Shown in pieces: positions 23,011-35,341 of a DNA stretch of 64,000 nt. The notes under the pieces were generated by a model. That model was not told where the DNA came from. It saw only the letters and a program-made list of their open reading frames with translations, and did no database searches. A program made the position numbers and the translations under genes. Origin of the DNA: Cyprinodon diabolis (lineage: Eukaryota; Chordata; Actinopteri; Cyprinodontiformes; Cyprinodontidae); NCBI GenBank assembly GCA_030533445.1, contig CM060068.1:19807510-19871509 (forward strand). Reading direction: 5' to 3'. Each line of letters begins with the position of its first letter. The stretch's first letter is position 1.

Positions 23011-26000
23011 TGAAGGATATTTCATACTATATTGCCATTCGATTTGCTTGTACCATTATTAGCATGATTATACAACTGTTTATGTAATCAAAAAAGAAAT
23101 TCTTTTTTAGGTTTGGAACTGAAAATTTGTTTGGAATACCAACATCAGTCATTAGTCCAACTTAGATGACAAAAGTAGAGGAATATATAATATATCCTCT
23201 ATAATTCTGTATATTTCAACAACCTGCTTGTAACATGCTTGGCTGAATTACTCTAATACAATCTTAGAGTCAGAGAAGATGGGTCGAAATATTTGTTCTT
23301 CTTAGTTGGAAATATTTTTTAATTAAACTGAGTAAAGGTGGTAACATATATGACATTAAAACAAATATGTACGCAAATCAGTATTTTTTACAAATTTATA
23401 AGCTAACTGTGTTTACTATGGACCCCTTCACTGCTCTGAAGGAAAAAGGTTTAGGTAAGTACCTCTATAAGAAGGTTATTGCCGTAACACCAGCGTACAC
23501 ACAGTAAATTCCCTCTGAATAGAACTTGCCTGAAGCAACACCTACCATAGTAAATGGTTATCCATGTGGACTTCCCATCTCATGCTGTTTTGTCTGTCTG
23601 TGTAGAAGGTAGCAGCCGGGCCAGAAACTGTATGACACAGAGCAAAGGCTCCATGTCTGCAGGGTGTTCCACGGAGCATGATCATGAAAAGCAGAAACAT
23701 GAGGAAAACCACAAAAGGTTGAGCCTCAGAAACGTCCCTCTCCTGCACATCAGTTAATTTTCTCTTTTTCCCTTTGCTTCCACATCACTTTTCTATTATG
23801 TTTCAAACAAAGTGAAAATGTAATACAAATCCTGCTGCTTGGGAAAAAGGAAATCAAATCATTACACCCTCAAATGAAAAAATGGATAGCAGTGAAAAAT
23901 GTACGGGAATTGTTATTTTTCACATTCTAATTCCTATCACAAGGAACCGAAAACAAACACATGCTGTATATCAGATTGGTTTGGTGCCTTTCGCCCCAAG
24001 CCATGCAGCACACACTGATATTAGTTTTAAATACAGATTGCAGGCAATAATAGAACAGAAGAGTCCATGCCTGCCACATGGGCCTGGTCTGCGTTGCCTC
24101 ACTCTGCTGGCTCACAAAGACAACTTCAATCAAAAAGCACAAATAAAACTAGTTCTTTGGGGTTTGTCAACTATAAACTGTTATTGATCCCAGCAAAATG
24201 AAATATGTTCATGTTGATCGATCAAACATATTATCTGTGTTTTCCAGTCTATTACCTGCAAGTGGAAACTCAAGAGTTGTTGTTAAATACAGTGGGTTCA
24301 CCCCGGGTAGATTCCTTTCAAGGTATAACGGCTATAAAAACAGGTGACCAAATATAAGCACTTGTACTTAAAGGCAATGGACCTGCATCATGGCAAAAAG
24401 CTAAGAGCCTGGGGTGTGTGTTAATGTGAAAACACTTCTATAGCACCTTCAAGGTCTAGAGGCACTTTCGTTTGTACTGTATATCTCTTCTGCCCCGGCT
24501 AATACTCCCCCTTTTCCCTCTCCATCTTTACTCTCGTCTACAAGCGAAAGCCTTCCAGCTGGCATCGTGTGCCTGTTCTTGGCAGGTCGGGGGAAACATG
24601 AGAATTAAACCTATATCACCCCCCGTAACCAGTTCGCAAATATCAGTGGAGTCCAGCACTTCACCAGGGACCAGTGAAAGGAAAGCATGTCAGTGGAACA
24701 AAAAGCGTCTTCTGGCAGAGCTCCATGACTGTTCTGCTTCTGCCACTACAGGAGAGAAGTTTTTCATGAAGAATTACTGAAGGTGCAAATGATCATATAG
24801 AGGAGGGAGTCATGTGGAAGTTGGATAACACAGTAAGGGTTTTCTCAGAAGAAACTGCCCTTGGAAAATTATAGCAACCACAAATATAAATGTTTTTGTA
24901 TTAATTATTTAAGCTATTTCCTATAAGAAAGTAGATCTTATGTACAGTAGCATAAAAACCAAAGAACAATTATTGCCTCTAAATGAAACATGAGTCTTGT
25001 GCTGGATTTGAGGCCTGTCCAACATGTCTTTTGCTTCTTACCCAGTGACTACTGATAAGAAGCATCAGCCCTGAGATGGAAGGATTAAATGGGCATAGAA
25101 ATCATAAAGATTGTGGAATTTACAGTTTTGGGTGTAATCTAAAAGTACCCTAAAGTTTTTTTTATTTCCAACGTGAAAAAAATCTAACTAGAATCCCCTA
25201 ATCTGTCAGAATTCTGACCTGGTAAGAGGGAGGTTATCGATGATATCTGATATTGTCTTTTTTAGTGATCATTTGGACATTTCATACAATTCAGAATAAG
25301 CATTTGGGATAATTCTGAAAACATGAAGAAGTAACATATTATGGCTGATAGTCTTTTTGATTGTCAGCAAGCGTGATTATCAATTAATATAATCTTGTTT
25401 GTGTGTTTCTGTTGAGGGTGTGTAAGTTTAGATAGGATATGAGTTTCTAACTACAGGGGGAAACTGCCTTTGCAGCTATGGGAATTCAACTGTTTCCCAG
25501 TTTATTTGATTTGGATTTTGTTTGTTTTTTTTGTATCATTTAAGTGATGGAAGTGGGACCAACTGGATGGGTGCTTGGATAGGTGTAAACTGCAGCAATG
25601 TCTGCTTTATGTCTGTCTGGCATGCTTTAAGACTAATGCAGTCCAGATCTCTTAGACAGAAACCTACAATCCTCTAAGATGTTCTCACCACCCATGCAAA
25701 TTCATTCCTCTCCTGTATCACACTGTCATCCTTAGAAAGAGGAAGCATTCAGATGTGGCCCTGTAGAAGTTTGTGAGCAGCTGAGTTGAGAAACGAGTCT
25801 GTTTCAACTTCTTGAGAAAGAAGAGCCCATGCTGGGTAGTGCTATCTGCAAGATAAACTGTTTATTTGTTTCTATAGTTTTTAGTACCAAATCAAATAAA
25901 CTGCCAGAGAGTGGAATGCTGCAGTCTAGTAATGCAAAAAATGCTAATAAACACATTTCAACCGACAGGTACTACCTATGATTTTTAGCCAAATGCGATT

Positions 26001-28708
26001 TTTCAGGAACTGTAAGGTTGATCACATTTTTGATTGTCAAGTTTGGGGAATGCTCTGATCAATGTCCCTTGAATGTTTGGACTTAAATACGCTTCTGTTG
26101 TTAGCAGGAAAACTGATGTAAGTTGATGCATTTGTTCTCAAAAAACAGTTTTCTGGGCTCCAACTGATCATTGAAAGATTGGAGGATTCTGTGCAGCTGC
26201 CACACGCAAGAGGGAGGGAAGAACATCACAGAAACAATGTCCAGGTAAAAGGTGTGAACATGGGTGGAGCAGTTATAGGAATTATCTTGGATTGCTCTGC
26301 CCAAATTTATTTTATAAATCAGCACCATACTCTGGAATTTGCATTACATCTAATTAAAATGTGTCCTGATTGTAGGTGGGAATTTATGATTAAGTTAATT
26401 AATAACTAGCCAGGATGGATGGATGGATGCTAGGAAACTTGCTTGCTTCAATGAATTATTAAGAAAATGCTGTGAATACTTGAGACAAAAAACAAACTTA
26501 ATCCATTTTGATATAAGGCTGTAATTTTACACACATTTGAAGCTCTTTCCAGATGCTTACACAAAATGAGCCCTTTACCAAGAAGTCCAACTCCGTTTTC
26601 TTTAATTCCTTTATAGCCAAGAAATAGAGGTTATAAAAGATATCAAGCATCATCATTATATAGTCAACATATATGTGTAAAATATTTGTGGATAGAATAC
26701 AGGTGTAATACATTCTCCTCATCTTGTGTGAATTCTGTCTAGTTGTTTATGCTTTCAGAAATTCATCCCCTGAACTTCAAAACAAAAACATTTCCGTCTT
26801 TCCTTTTACATTTCTGTAGACAAACAGGAGAGTGACAGCTTATCCACAAACCAACAGCAGCCTCATCACCAGATGGAACATCCACTTCCACTACAGTGAT
26901 GGAGCGGCTCTGATAGCTGCTCCTTTATTATGGAAAATTATTTTAAACAGCATAAAACGGCTGAGGCTAATTTTTTCCCTGTTTCTGCCACTATCGCTCC
27001 AGCTATTGATAAGATGTCTAAATTTATTGCAGAATAATTCTGCGGGAAAAGAGATAAAAGGTTGCTGAATAAAATATGAGACGAAGGCTGTAAATTGTAG
27101 CAATGCATATCATTTCATTCAAATGTAGGACGCAATTACCATCTGCTACACTCATCAGTCCCCTCCTTTATGACTTAATTATATGTTTAATGCTATCAGA
27201 TCAAGGAAAGGGCAAAACAGATGAATGAGAGAGAAAGAGAAAAGATTCCGCAACAAGACAAAAGACAGATGAAACGTAACATAAAAGGATGGAATTGATT
27301 TCATTCACCGGGAAATAGAAAAAGTTAATTTAGATACAATGTTCCGTCATCTCCTGTGTTTTTGTAAGATAGTAAACGCGGTGTGTCGCCAATAGGTCCC
27401 ACAGCAGTCAAACTAGAAAAGTCAAGTTTCGCAAAACTGAAAGACTTCCCGCTTCCATCTGGAGAGATAGCACCTTGTTGGATGAGTTTAAGTGTTATGT
27501 GGTCACTGCAAGTATTCAATCCATGCAGATCTCACTCATCTGTATCTTAGGGCATGAGTAAGATGGTAATGGTGAGCCTGTATCATCTTTGTAAGTTTAA
27601 ATTGGAAACTTGTTCTTATTTTCATTGTATATGTTACTCACTGTTTCTGTGCTTTGCTTCAGTACAACAATATATTCCCTCCTGCATGATTCCACTGGCA
27701 AAGTAAAAATGAAACTTGACAAAACAAAAACTTTTTGTCAGGATGCAAATCATGTACGGCCATGTGCACAAAGGAAAGTGGGGTTGTCCAAATGGCTGAG
27801 GGGTAAAAAAGCCGCCAGTGGGCATCACAGGTGCCAGCGGGCACTGTCCTAACTGTGTACCTTTGGCCAGATCTCATTACAGGGTGACATTTAGGACCGC
27901 TGCCATCCATGCCAAGTCAGCCCTCTGGATTGAGACAAATTATGTAGTTATTTTTTATGTCAGACATTAAGTCATATCCAGTGGGAATCAAATCAGTATC
28001 ACCTTCATGTCACCTGAAAAGAAAAGGATGAAGGGTGTGAATGTATTTTAGTTAGAGGCAATATTCAATTTGGTGAAATAACTAGCTTGTGCAATACTTT
28101 TTAAACATAAAATATATACCTGAATTAACTATTCATTTTATGCCTATTTTGTGATTTAATCTATAATAAGAGATGTTCATTCAAAGTTCATTTTATAGTC
28201 ATTACTTATTTTTCTTTTTTTTAATAAGTTTTAGCTGCTGCTTGTTTTTTTTCCCCCAAGGAAAATACCACATAACAGATAAACAGTATAAAGATTTGTG
28301 AGATTAGTAGAAGAATTAGAGAACAAAATAGGTACATTTCAATTAACTAGTTGTTGCTGTTTTTTTTCTTTCCCAACATTATTAACAGATTTATTTTTCT
28401 TCGTAGTTATGCCAGCAGGCTCCATAATGATTCACCAAAAAAATAAACATTCAGCCTAGGATATAAAAACTATAACTACTGTACCTAAAATCTTCTTAAT
28501 CCAACACAATAAATAACATCTTGTTGTCTAAGAACTATAAACACATAAATGAGAATAAATGTGAGGCCGGTTATTTGATATAAGATATAATTATGAATAT
28601 AAGAGAAAATGAAGTGGGGTCGTCCCCATTTATGCACTATTATTTCAATCAATTCCCTGTATGTGCTGTAGGTCTGTGCTGTATGTGCTGTAGGTAGTTT
28701 TGATACAT
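23011..28708. other. Intergenic, no gene recognised
   Basis: No supportable exon or named transposon. Reading frames at 23554-23757, 24472-24780 and 26832-27068 have no recognisable domain or splice context. A short (GGAT)n tract is at about 26414-26428. Long, transposon-poor sequence such as this can hold conserved regulatory elements, but that needs an alignment. Confidence 0.45.
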
Positions 28709-28724
28709 ACATATATATATATAT

Positions 28725-28794
<70 letters not shown>
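28709..28794. repeat. (AT)n/(GT)34 compound microsatellite
   Basis: An (AT)n stretch runs to 28725 and (GT)n covers 28727-28794, about 34 units. The minus-strand His-Thr reading frames here are pure repeat translation. Confidence 0.97.
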
Positions 28795-28797
<3 letters not shown>

Positions 28798-28799
28798 AT

Positions 28800-30100
28800 A
28801 AGTGGCAAAAAAATATGGATTCCTTTGAGAGGTCCCTGTGGGTTTAAATAAAAAATAGCAAATATGAGTAAAAATAATCATCTTAAATGTTCTAAACTCT
28901 GTTGTAAGGAATAATAAGGATTCATAAAACTGTATTTAACCAAAGGGCCTTTATGCAATATTATGAAACAATGCACCTGCACCCTTGTTATATAATCGTT
29001 GATAGTTTGATACAAGACCTGAATTCACATAAAAATATGAAACATCAGTTAAATGAAGAAAAGAAAAAGGCTGGTGATTGAATAAACATATTAAGTTCTA
29101 ATTTTAAACACTATTTTTCAAAGAATTGTATGATATTTTATCCATGTTGATATTCTTAATTTACAGATTTTCCTTTGTGTTCGATCTTATGAACAGAGTT
29201 AAAGCGCCATCTTGTGGACAAACACTATCACGTCATCACCGAGCCTAAACAGGTTTTCCTCTTTATGAATCACATTTAACAACAACAACATTTAATAACA
29301 AGCCAGAACATGCCACTGATTAATTAGGTTAATAAGTCAAAGGCTAAAATCATTAAGTGGGGAAAAAAAATTATGTACAGCAATCAGTAAAGATTTTATG
29401 GGCCTAGGTCTCCTGTTTCTGTGGGAAGGAGTAATAATCAGAAGATCTAATTATTTTATCTAATAGCTACAATTAACCAGCATCACCAAATGAGAGGGTG
29501 GAAAAGAAAGCATGCAGTGAATCCAAGGTGATAATCAGTTTTCTTTTATTGGCTAAATTACAATAATTGTTCCTTTGCGTGAAGCTTTAAAACGTGCTGC
29601 ATATTTTCTTTACACCAACTTCAGCACATAACGGAAAGAAATAAGAAGTTAATTGTGCAAAGGTCTCACTGATAGGGACCATCTGTCAAAACAAGCGACA
29701 CATTGACTGATTCTAATCATAATTAATTAAACTGCTAACAAATTACATACATCACGGTTAATACAGAGTGGGCCACTAACTGCAGGAAGTGTTATGAAAC
29801 AAATTAGTAGGAACAATGAAAGAAAATTACAACACATAACTAAATATTATACTCATTTCCGCAAGCCGTATTTCTTAATGAATTCCCTAATTAACTTAAT
29901 TCACACAATATGCATAATTTGGCACTGAAATGTCAGTGGGTAAGACCAAACCATACTGTTGAGGGCCGGTTGTTGTATCTGCCATTGTAGAAAAACATGA
30001 CCTCTATGCAAATTGTGCAGAAAGAAGGATGCAATTTCAATTAACATGGTCCAAAGACATGCAGCCTTACAACACTTTGCAAATTTTACACATGCTAACA
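28800..30100. other. Intergenic, nothing recognised
   Basis: AT-rich DNA without a supportable gene or named repeat. Confidence 0.5.
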
Positions 30101-30102
30101 TA

Positions 30103-30103
<1 letters not shown>

Positions 30104-30178
<75 letters not shown>
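30104..30178. repeat. (TA)n microsatellite, interrupted
   Basis: Two TA arrays separated by a single CAG interruption near 30144. Confidence 0.95.
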
Positions 30179-30179
<1 letters not shown>

Positions 30180-32095
30180 TCTGCAGATTTAAGATTTCAA
30201 ACAGTACGTTTGAGTCGGTAAATAAAATGTGACCCTTTCTCAAATTGCCATCAGTGGGAGGGATGGTGTTTATATTGGTTTAAATGGTATAAATGAACAT
30301 TAACAGGTTGATGGAAGTCTTTAAAAGTTAAATCTCATGAGCTTTTGAACACAGATTAGTTGGCCCTGCACGATTAAATTGATGGCTGGTCTTATTTTTT
30401 TTTTAAAGCAAATTTAAAAACTTCACAACTGAATAATGTCATTACAATAAAAGAATTTTACACCATTGTAATTAAAGCCTGTAATAAATCAAACAGGAAA
30501 AACAGGTGTTGGATGTGTATCGCCATTAGTTTTCCTGTGCATGAACCATTCTAAGAACAATTATGTATAAACCAGTACTGGTCCAAGTTACTGTATGGAG
30601 AAAAAATGAAATGGTCTAAAATCCAGAAATGGTATAGCAGTTTTAAGGGGATGTTTTCATTGTATTTATTTATATCAGATAGCTACACTGACTGAAAAAG
30701 CTGGAGATATTCTCTTCCCAGCATGTCTCTGTCTGTAAAATAATCAGTGATGAACAACCTGCAATAAACAATTGTCAACTTCTCTACTAAAACCTTCCAA
30801 TCTAAAATGACAACTATTTGAAGGTTAGTCAAATGTTATTCTGTTTTGGGGCATCTTCTCAGACTTGAGCTGTTTCAAGAAGGTAGAAGCTAATTTTGGT
30901 CCTGGCCCCTCTTGAACTAGTTCTACTCTCCAGGACTCTCAGATAAAGATTTATACTAAAGGAGATGTAAATACAGTTATGTAATACAGATTATACTAGA
31001 TTACATAAACTCTGAAGAATCCAAAATGTAAAACTTTGCTCAAGATTAAACATGTTCAATTAAGTGAAAGATTTACTTGAATAACGTAGAACATATTTTA
31101 AATACAAATAATACAATTGCCCCATTGCTGAATAATAAAGGGATTTTCTATTCTATTCTAAATAATAATTTCTACAAGTTAGACATAATTGAAGGGCCGA
31201 CATTAAAAAAGTAACTATTGTCTTAAAACTCCCCTAGTAGTCGGTATTTACACTGTTTTGTTGTTGTTGTTTGTTTGCTTAAAGTATAACAACCGTAAAA
31301 TAAGGCTGCTTTTCCTTCTGTCGCCTCAGTCTTATAGCTTGTGTTTTTTACTCCTGAATCCTTTTTCAGTTTGCTTTAAAGAAACCAGCCAAATCTACCA
31401 TATTATACCACAAAGAGTGTGAGTGCTGAAATTGGTGAATAAATGAATAAATTGACCAGGAAGCTTGTGGGTGCGTTACAGGGCTTGGGGGCTATCCTGA
31501 GGCCAATCATTTAGCTAACACGCTAATGAAAGTGTGTGTAGCGTGGTTAAGGGCAGGCACCATGGGAGGTACCACTCCCCTCCCTCCTCATGTTGGGGAC
31601 TATTAATAGGCTGGATAGAGCCACTGGTTCTCCCAAGAGAGGCTTGCTGATGAAGAGGAAAACCTGTCGTTGCCACCACTAATCACTGCCTAATGGCTGC
31701 AGTAACACAGGTTTTACTAATGGGACTCTACGTGGGAATCTGCACAATAAAGAACTGGTGGAGCAGCAGAATCCTAATCTACCTAAATGCTTATCAGTAT
31801 ATATGAAGTTGACTGACCTATATTTATCAATAGAATTGCCTGAAAAAATGCAAAATGGTTAAATTACATCCTCCCCTCTCTCATGACAAGGCGCGCAGGA
31901 GTCCTATAAAAGCTTAATTGTGCAACTTGAGTAACGTGCAGTGTCGGCAATGGTAACTGCGTTATAGTTCCAGTCAAAGTAATTAGTTAGATTACCTCGT
32001 TACTAAAAAAAAGGTAACGGCGTTAGTAAAAAAACACCTTTAAACTCATTTGAAAGCCAAATAGATGCACTGCTTCCATCCACATTAGAGTGATT
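30180..32095. other. Intergenic with short repeat relics
   Basis: About 31115-31165 carries GCCCCATTGCTGAATAATAA then GGGATTTTCTATTCTATTCT, a LINE 3' tail relic. About 31945-32030 carries GTAACTGCGTTATAGTTCC and AAGGTAACGGCGTTAGT, reminiscent of a common fish DNA-transposon repeat rich in GTAACGCGTTA motifs. No gene is supported. Confidence 0.4.
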
Positions 32096-32099
32096 TAGT

Positions 32100-32270
32100 C
32101 TTAGTCTTTTCCAATGAGATCTGATGTGCCTCAGGGCTCTGTTCTGGACACTAGTTTATTTAGAAGCTCCCTCTTTGCGTTCTATCAACTCTTCACTGTA
32201 AATTTCCTTTTTTCATTTACTACATTGACAGCATCAAGATGTATAGTTTAGTAAACCTCTTTCTACTGTT
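32100..32270 (+). mobile_element. LINE reverse-transcriptase fragment (GVPQGS region)
   Basis: The frame at about 32123-32160 reads DVPQGSVLDTSLF, the conserved xGVPQGSVLGPxLF block of LINE reverse transcriptases. It is degraded, and the catalytic YADD region downstream is not intact (about 32205-32260). Confidence 0.6.
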
Positions 32271-32449
32271 GCTCTCAACTCCATTATATTGACAACATAA
32301 TAGTTCTGACTACTTTGGTAGAGTTTGAGCGTCTTCCTGAACATTGCTTGATTATTTGTAGCTCACATAACACTAATTTGAAAAGTTATTTATATCTCTG
32401 CAACATTTTGTTTCTTGTGCTGGTAAAAAAAAAAAGAAAAAGCTGTAAT

Positions 32450-32890
32450 TCAATTATCTTTGATATCCGACTCATGGATGGATGTGAGACAGGGTGCCTC
32501 ACGGATTAAAACTGGTAGTTGGATCCACAGGAGAGGAGCCTGATAACTAAAAGATCTCCCTCCCATTCTACTTTTAGTAATACTAGGAACCACTAGTAAA
32601 CCTGCAGATTGAGAGCGAAGTGCTCTGTTAGGAACATAAGGAACAATCATGTCTCTGATATAAGATGGAGCTTGGCCATTTAAGGCTTTTACAAGTGAGA
32701 AGGAGGATTTTAAATTCTATTCTGGATTTAACAGGAAGCCAATGAAGAGAAGCCAGGATACGAGAGATATGATCTCTCTTTTTAATTTTCATCAGAACTC
32801 TGGCTGCAGCATTTTGGATCAGCTGAAGTCTCTTAACTACAGTATGTGGACTTCCTGATAGTAAAGAATTACAATAGCCCAGCATTTCTC
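32450..32890 (-). mobile_element. L2-type LINE C-terminal fragment
   Basis: The minus strand reads GYCNSLLSG and VVKRLQLIQNAAARVL at the 32885 end. Then come HISRILASLHWLPVKSRIEF (32715-32775) and GRSFSYQAPLLWIQLPVLIR (about 32490-32560). This is the ordered tail of an L2 polymerase. It points away from the fragment at 32100-32270, so the two are separate insertions. Confidence 0.75.
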
Positions 32891-33155
32891 AGCATCACCC
32901 CTCGATAGGATATTTCTATTTTTGCAATATGATGCAAATGAAAAAAGAAAATTCTAGAAACGTCTTCTTTCATATGGGATTTTATTATCTGAGATCAGTT
33001 TACTGTAATCCCATTCAAATGAAGTGACTCCCTGGTGTACAGCCTTCACCCTCCCCAACTGTTGCCTTACTGTTATGTCATCCAAATACTTGGAAGTACT
33101 TTCTCCAAAACCCACGTACAGCCTTCTGATTATGTATTAAATTAACAGGAACATA

Positions 33156-34403
33156 CACTATATTGCCAAAAGTATTTGCTCACCCATCCAAATTATTGGA
33201 ATCAGGTGTTCCAATCACTTCCATGGCCACAGGTGTATAAATTCAAGCACCTAGGCATGCAGACTGTTTTTACAAACATTTGTGAAAGAATGGGTCGCTC
33301 TCAGGAGCTCAGTGAATTCCAGCGTGGAACTGTGATAGGATGCCACCTGTGCAACAAATCCAGTCGTGAAATTTCCTCGCTCCTAAATATTCCACAGTCA
33401 ACTGTCAGCTGTATTATAAGAAAATGGAAGTGTTTGGGAACGACAGCAACTCAGCCACGAAGTGGTAGGCCACGTAAACTGACGGAGCGGGGTCAGCGGA
33501 TGCTGAAGCGCATAGTGCGAAGAGGTCGCCAACTTTCTGCAGAGTCAATCACTACAGACCTCCAAACTTCATGTGGCCTTCAGATTAGCTCAAGAACAGT
33601 GCGCAGAGAGCTTCATGGAATGGGTTTCCATGGTCGAGCAGCTGCATCCAAGCCATACATAACCAAGTGCAATGCAAAGCGTCGGATGCGGTGGTGTAAA
33701 GCACGCCGCCACTGGACTCTAGAGCAGTGGAGACGCGTTCTCTGGAGTGACGAATCGCGCTTCTCCATCTGGCAATCTGATGGACGGGTCTGGGTTTGGC
33801 GGTTGCCAGGAGAACGGTACTTGTCTGACTGCATTGTGCCAAGTGTAAAGTTTGGTGGAGGGGGGATTATGGTGTGGGGTTGTTTTTCAGGAGCTGGGCT
33901 TGGCCCCTTAGTTCCAGTGAAAGGAACTCTGAATGCTTCAGCATACCAAGACATTTTGGACAATTCCATGCTCCCAACTTTGTGGGAACAGTTTGGAGCT
34001 GGCCCCTTCCTCTTCCAACATGACTGTGCACCAGTGCACAAAGCAAGGTCCATAAAGACATGGATGACAGAGTCTGGTGTGGATGAACTTGACTGGCCTG
34101 CACAGAGTCCTGACCTCAACCCGATAGAACACCTTTGGGATGAATTAGAGCGGAGACTGAGAGCCAGGCCTTCTCGTCCAACATCAGTGTGCGACCTCAC
34201 AAATGCGCTTCTGGAAGAATGGTCAAAAATTCCCATAAACACACTCCTAAACCTTGTGGACAGCCTTCCCAGAAGAGTTGAAGCTGTTCTAGCTGCAAAG
34301 GGTGGACCGACGTCATATTGAACCCTATGGATTAGGAACGGGATGTCACTTAAGCTCATATGTGAGTCAAGGCAGGTGAGCAAATACTTTTGGCAATATA
34401 GTG
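33156..34403 (+). mobile_element. Complete Tc1-like transposon, 1248 bp
   Basis: The terminal repeats are perfect over 29 bp (33156-33184 and 34375-34403, starting CACTATATTGCC). A TA dinucleotide lies directly outside each end (33154-33155 and 34404-34405), the target duplication of Tc1/mariner elements. The only gene between them is a full DD34E transposase. Perfect ends and an open reading frame make this the youngest transposon in the window. Whether it is mobile cannot be judged from one copy. Confidence 0.95.
33290..34321 (+). CDS. Tc1-like transposase, DD34E, 343 aa
   Basis: Encodes the enzyme that excises and inserts its own element at TA sites in the nucleus. From the N-terminus: a paired-type helix-turn-helix (about residues 8-50, [20 protein letters not shown]), a GRPR linker at 59-62, and a second helix-turn-helix (about 82-110, [16 protein letters not shown]). 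The catalytic core follows, with D154 in WSDESRF, D245 in QHDCAP and E280 in DLNPIEHLW. Exactly 34 residues separate the last two, giving the DD34E signature. [13 protein letters not shown] is the usual glycine-rich block. No stop or shift is present. The ATG at 33290 ([11 protein letters not shown]) is preferred; the ATG at 33176 lies inside the terminal repeat, and 33257 is a possible alternative adding 11 residues. Confidence 0.93.
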   Translation: MGRSQELSEFQRGTVIGCHLCNKSSREISSLLNIPQSTVSCIIRKWKCLGTTATQPRSGRPRKLTERGQRMLKRIVRRGRQLSAESITTDLQTSCGLQISSRTVRRELHGMGFHGRAAASKPYITKCNAKRRMRWCKARRHWTLEQWRRVLWSDESRFSIWQSDGRVWVWRLPGERYLSDCIVPSVKFGGGGIMVWGCFSGAGLGPLVPVKGTLNASAYQDILDNSMLPTLWEQFGAGPFLFQHDCAPVHKARSIKTWMTESGVDELDWPAQSPDLNPIEHLWDELERRLRARPSRPTSVCDLTNALLEEWSKIPINTLLNLVDSLPRRVEAVLAAKGGPTSY

Positions 34404-35308
34404 TATAATGAACATTATAATACATGTATATTTAATATGATTTGCTGCCATTGTAACATTTTCAAATAGAACTGCTTGTGTGACCAGTGTGAATGTGATC
34501 TAGAAAAGAATCTGTTTTCATATTGTGATAGAATGCTGTAGAAAAGAGGGCACTTTTTTCAAAATCTTGATGGTTGCACATTGCAGATCACAATAAATAA
34601 AAATAAAAGTGGATACATTACTAGGTTCTTTTGTATATATATAAAAAAACATGATGGATTAGGTGTAAGAAAAGATTGTGATTTTTGAAAGAAGAGTAAT
34701 AGAGGGACAAGGAGGGTGTCTGGTGATGGAAGCAACTGAAAATACAAGAGTTGAAGAAATGAGAGAGGATGAGGAAAATGGTGTTAGTACTATTGGTGAA
34801 GATGTGAATATTTCATACTCAGAGAGAAAGAAAGGAGAATTATGGGTAAAAGTGCTGATGAAGAAAAGGAAGCCACAGAGTCAGGGGAGCCTGTTCTACT
34901 GGACCACCTGGTATGTAGCTATTTATTATCTGTATATATTATAATCCAGAGATTTAATCTCTTTGTGAGACTTTTTACTCTCCAGCACAGTAATCGACAC
35001 CTTAAAGCTCCAAAAAGCAATCTCTGAAATCATTCTAGTATTGTAAAATATATTATTTTCTGAATTTGTCTATTATATTCATTTATTTGTTTATTTAGGA
35101 TAGGTGTTTTGTTGATTCAATTTACATAGGAGAGGTTGACTTACATATTTTAAGGAGATGGTCTGTTATTGCCAACCTGCCTAAACATTTTGTCCCGTGT
35201 ACAATTTCCTAGATCCGTCACTGGCTTCTTACAATGACAGACTTTAACCATTTTTTATTTTATTTTATAAGATTTAAAATACTTTGTTACATTTAAACTC
35301 TTTATACT

Positions 35309-35341
35309 GCAACACCAAAATACTGTATATTTTGGTGTTGC
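35309..35341. repeat. Perfect 14-bp stem hairpin
   Basis: GCAACACCAAAATA (35309-35322) is exactly complementary to 35328-35341, with a 5-base loop (CTGTA). No transposon-like flanks are visible. Confidence 0.85.

Noticed and set aside
24472..24780. Possible exon (102-residue frame)
   Set aside because: No recognisable domain or convincing splice context; left as intergenic.
28485..28881. Minus-strand His-Thr-rich frames
   Set aside because: They are translation of the (GT)n microsatellite at 28727-28794.
33176..33289. N-terminal extension of the transposase from ATG 33176
   Set aside because: This start lies in the terminal repeat; Tc1 transposases of this type begin at or near [11 protein letters not shown].
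33613..34425. 270-residue minus-strand frame
   Set aside because: It is antisense to the intact transposase and has no domain of its own.
34678..35027. Glu/Lys-rich overlapping frames right of the Tc1 element
   Set aside because: No domain, low complexity and no splice partners; may be repeat debris.
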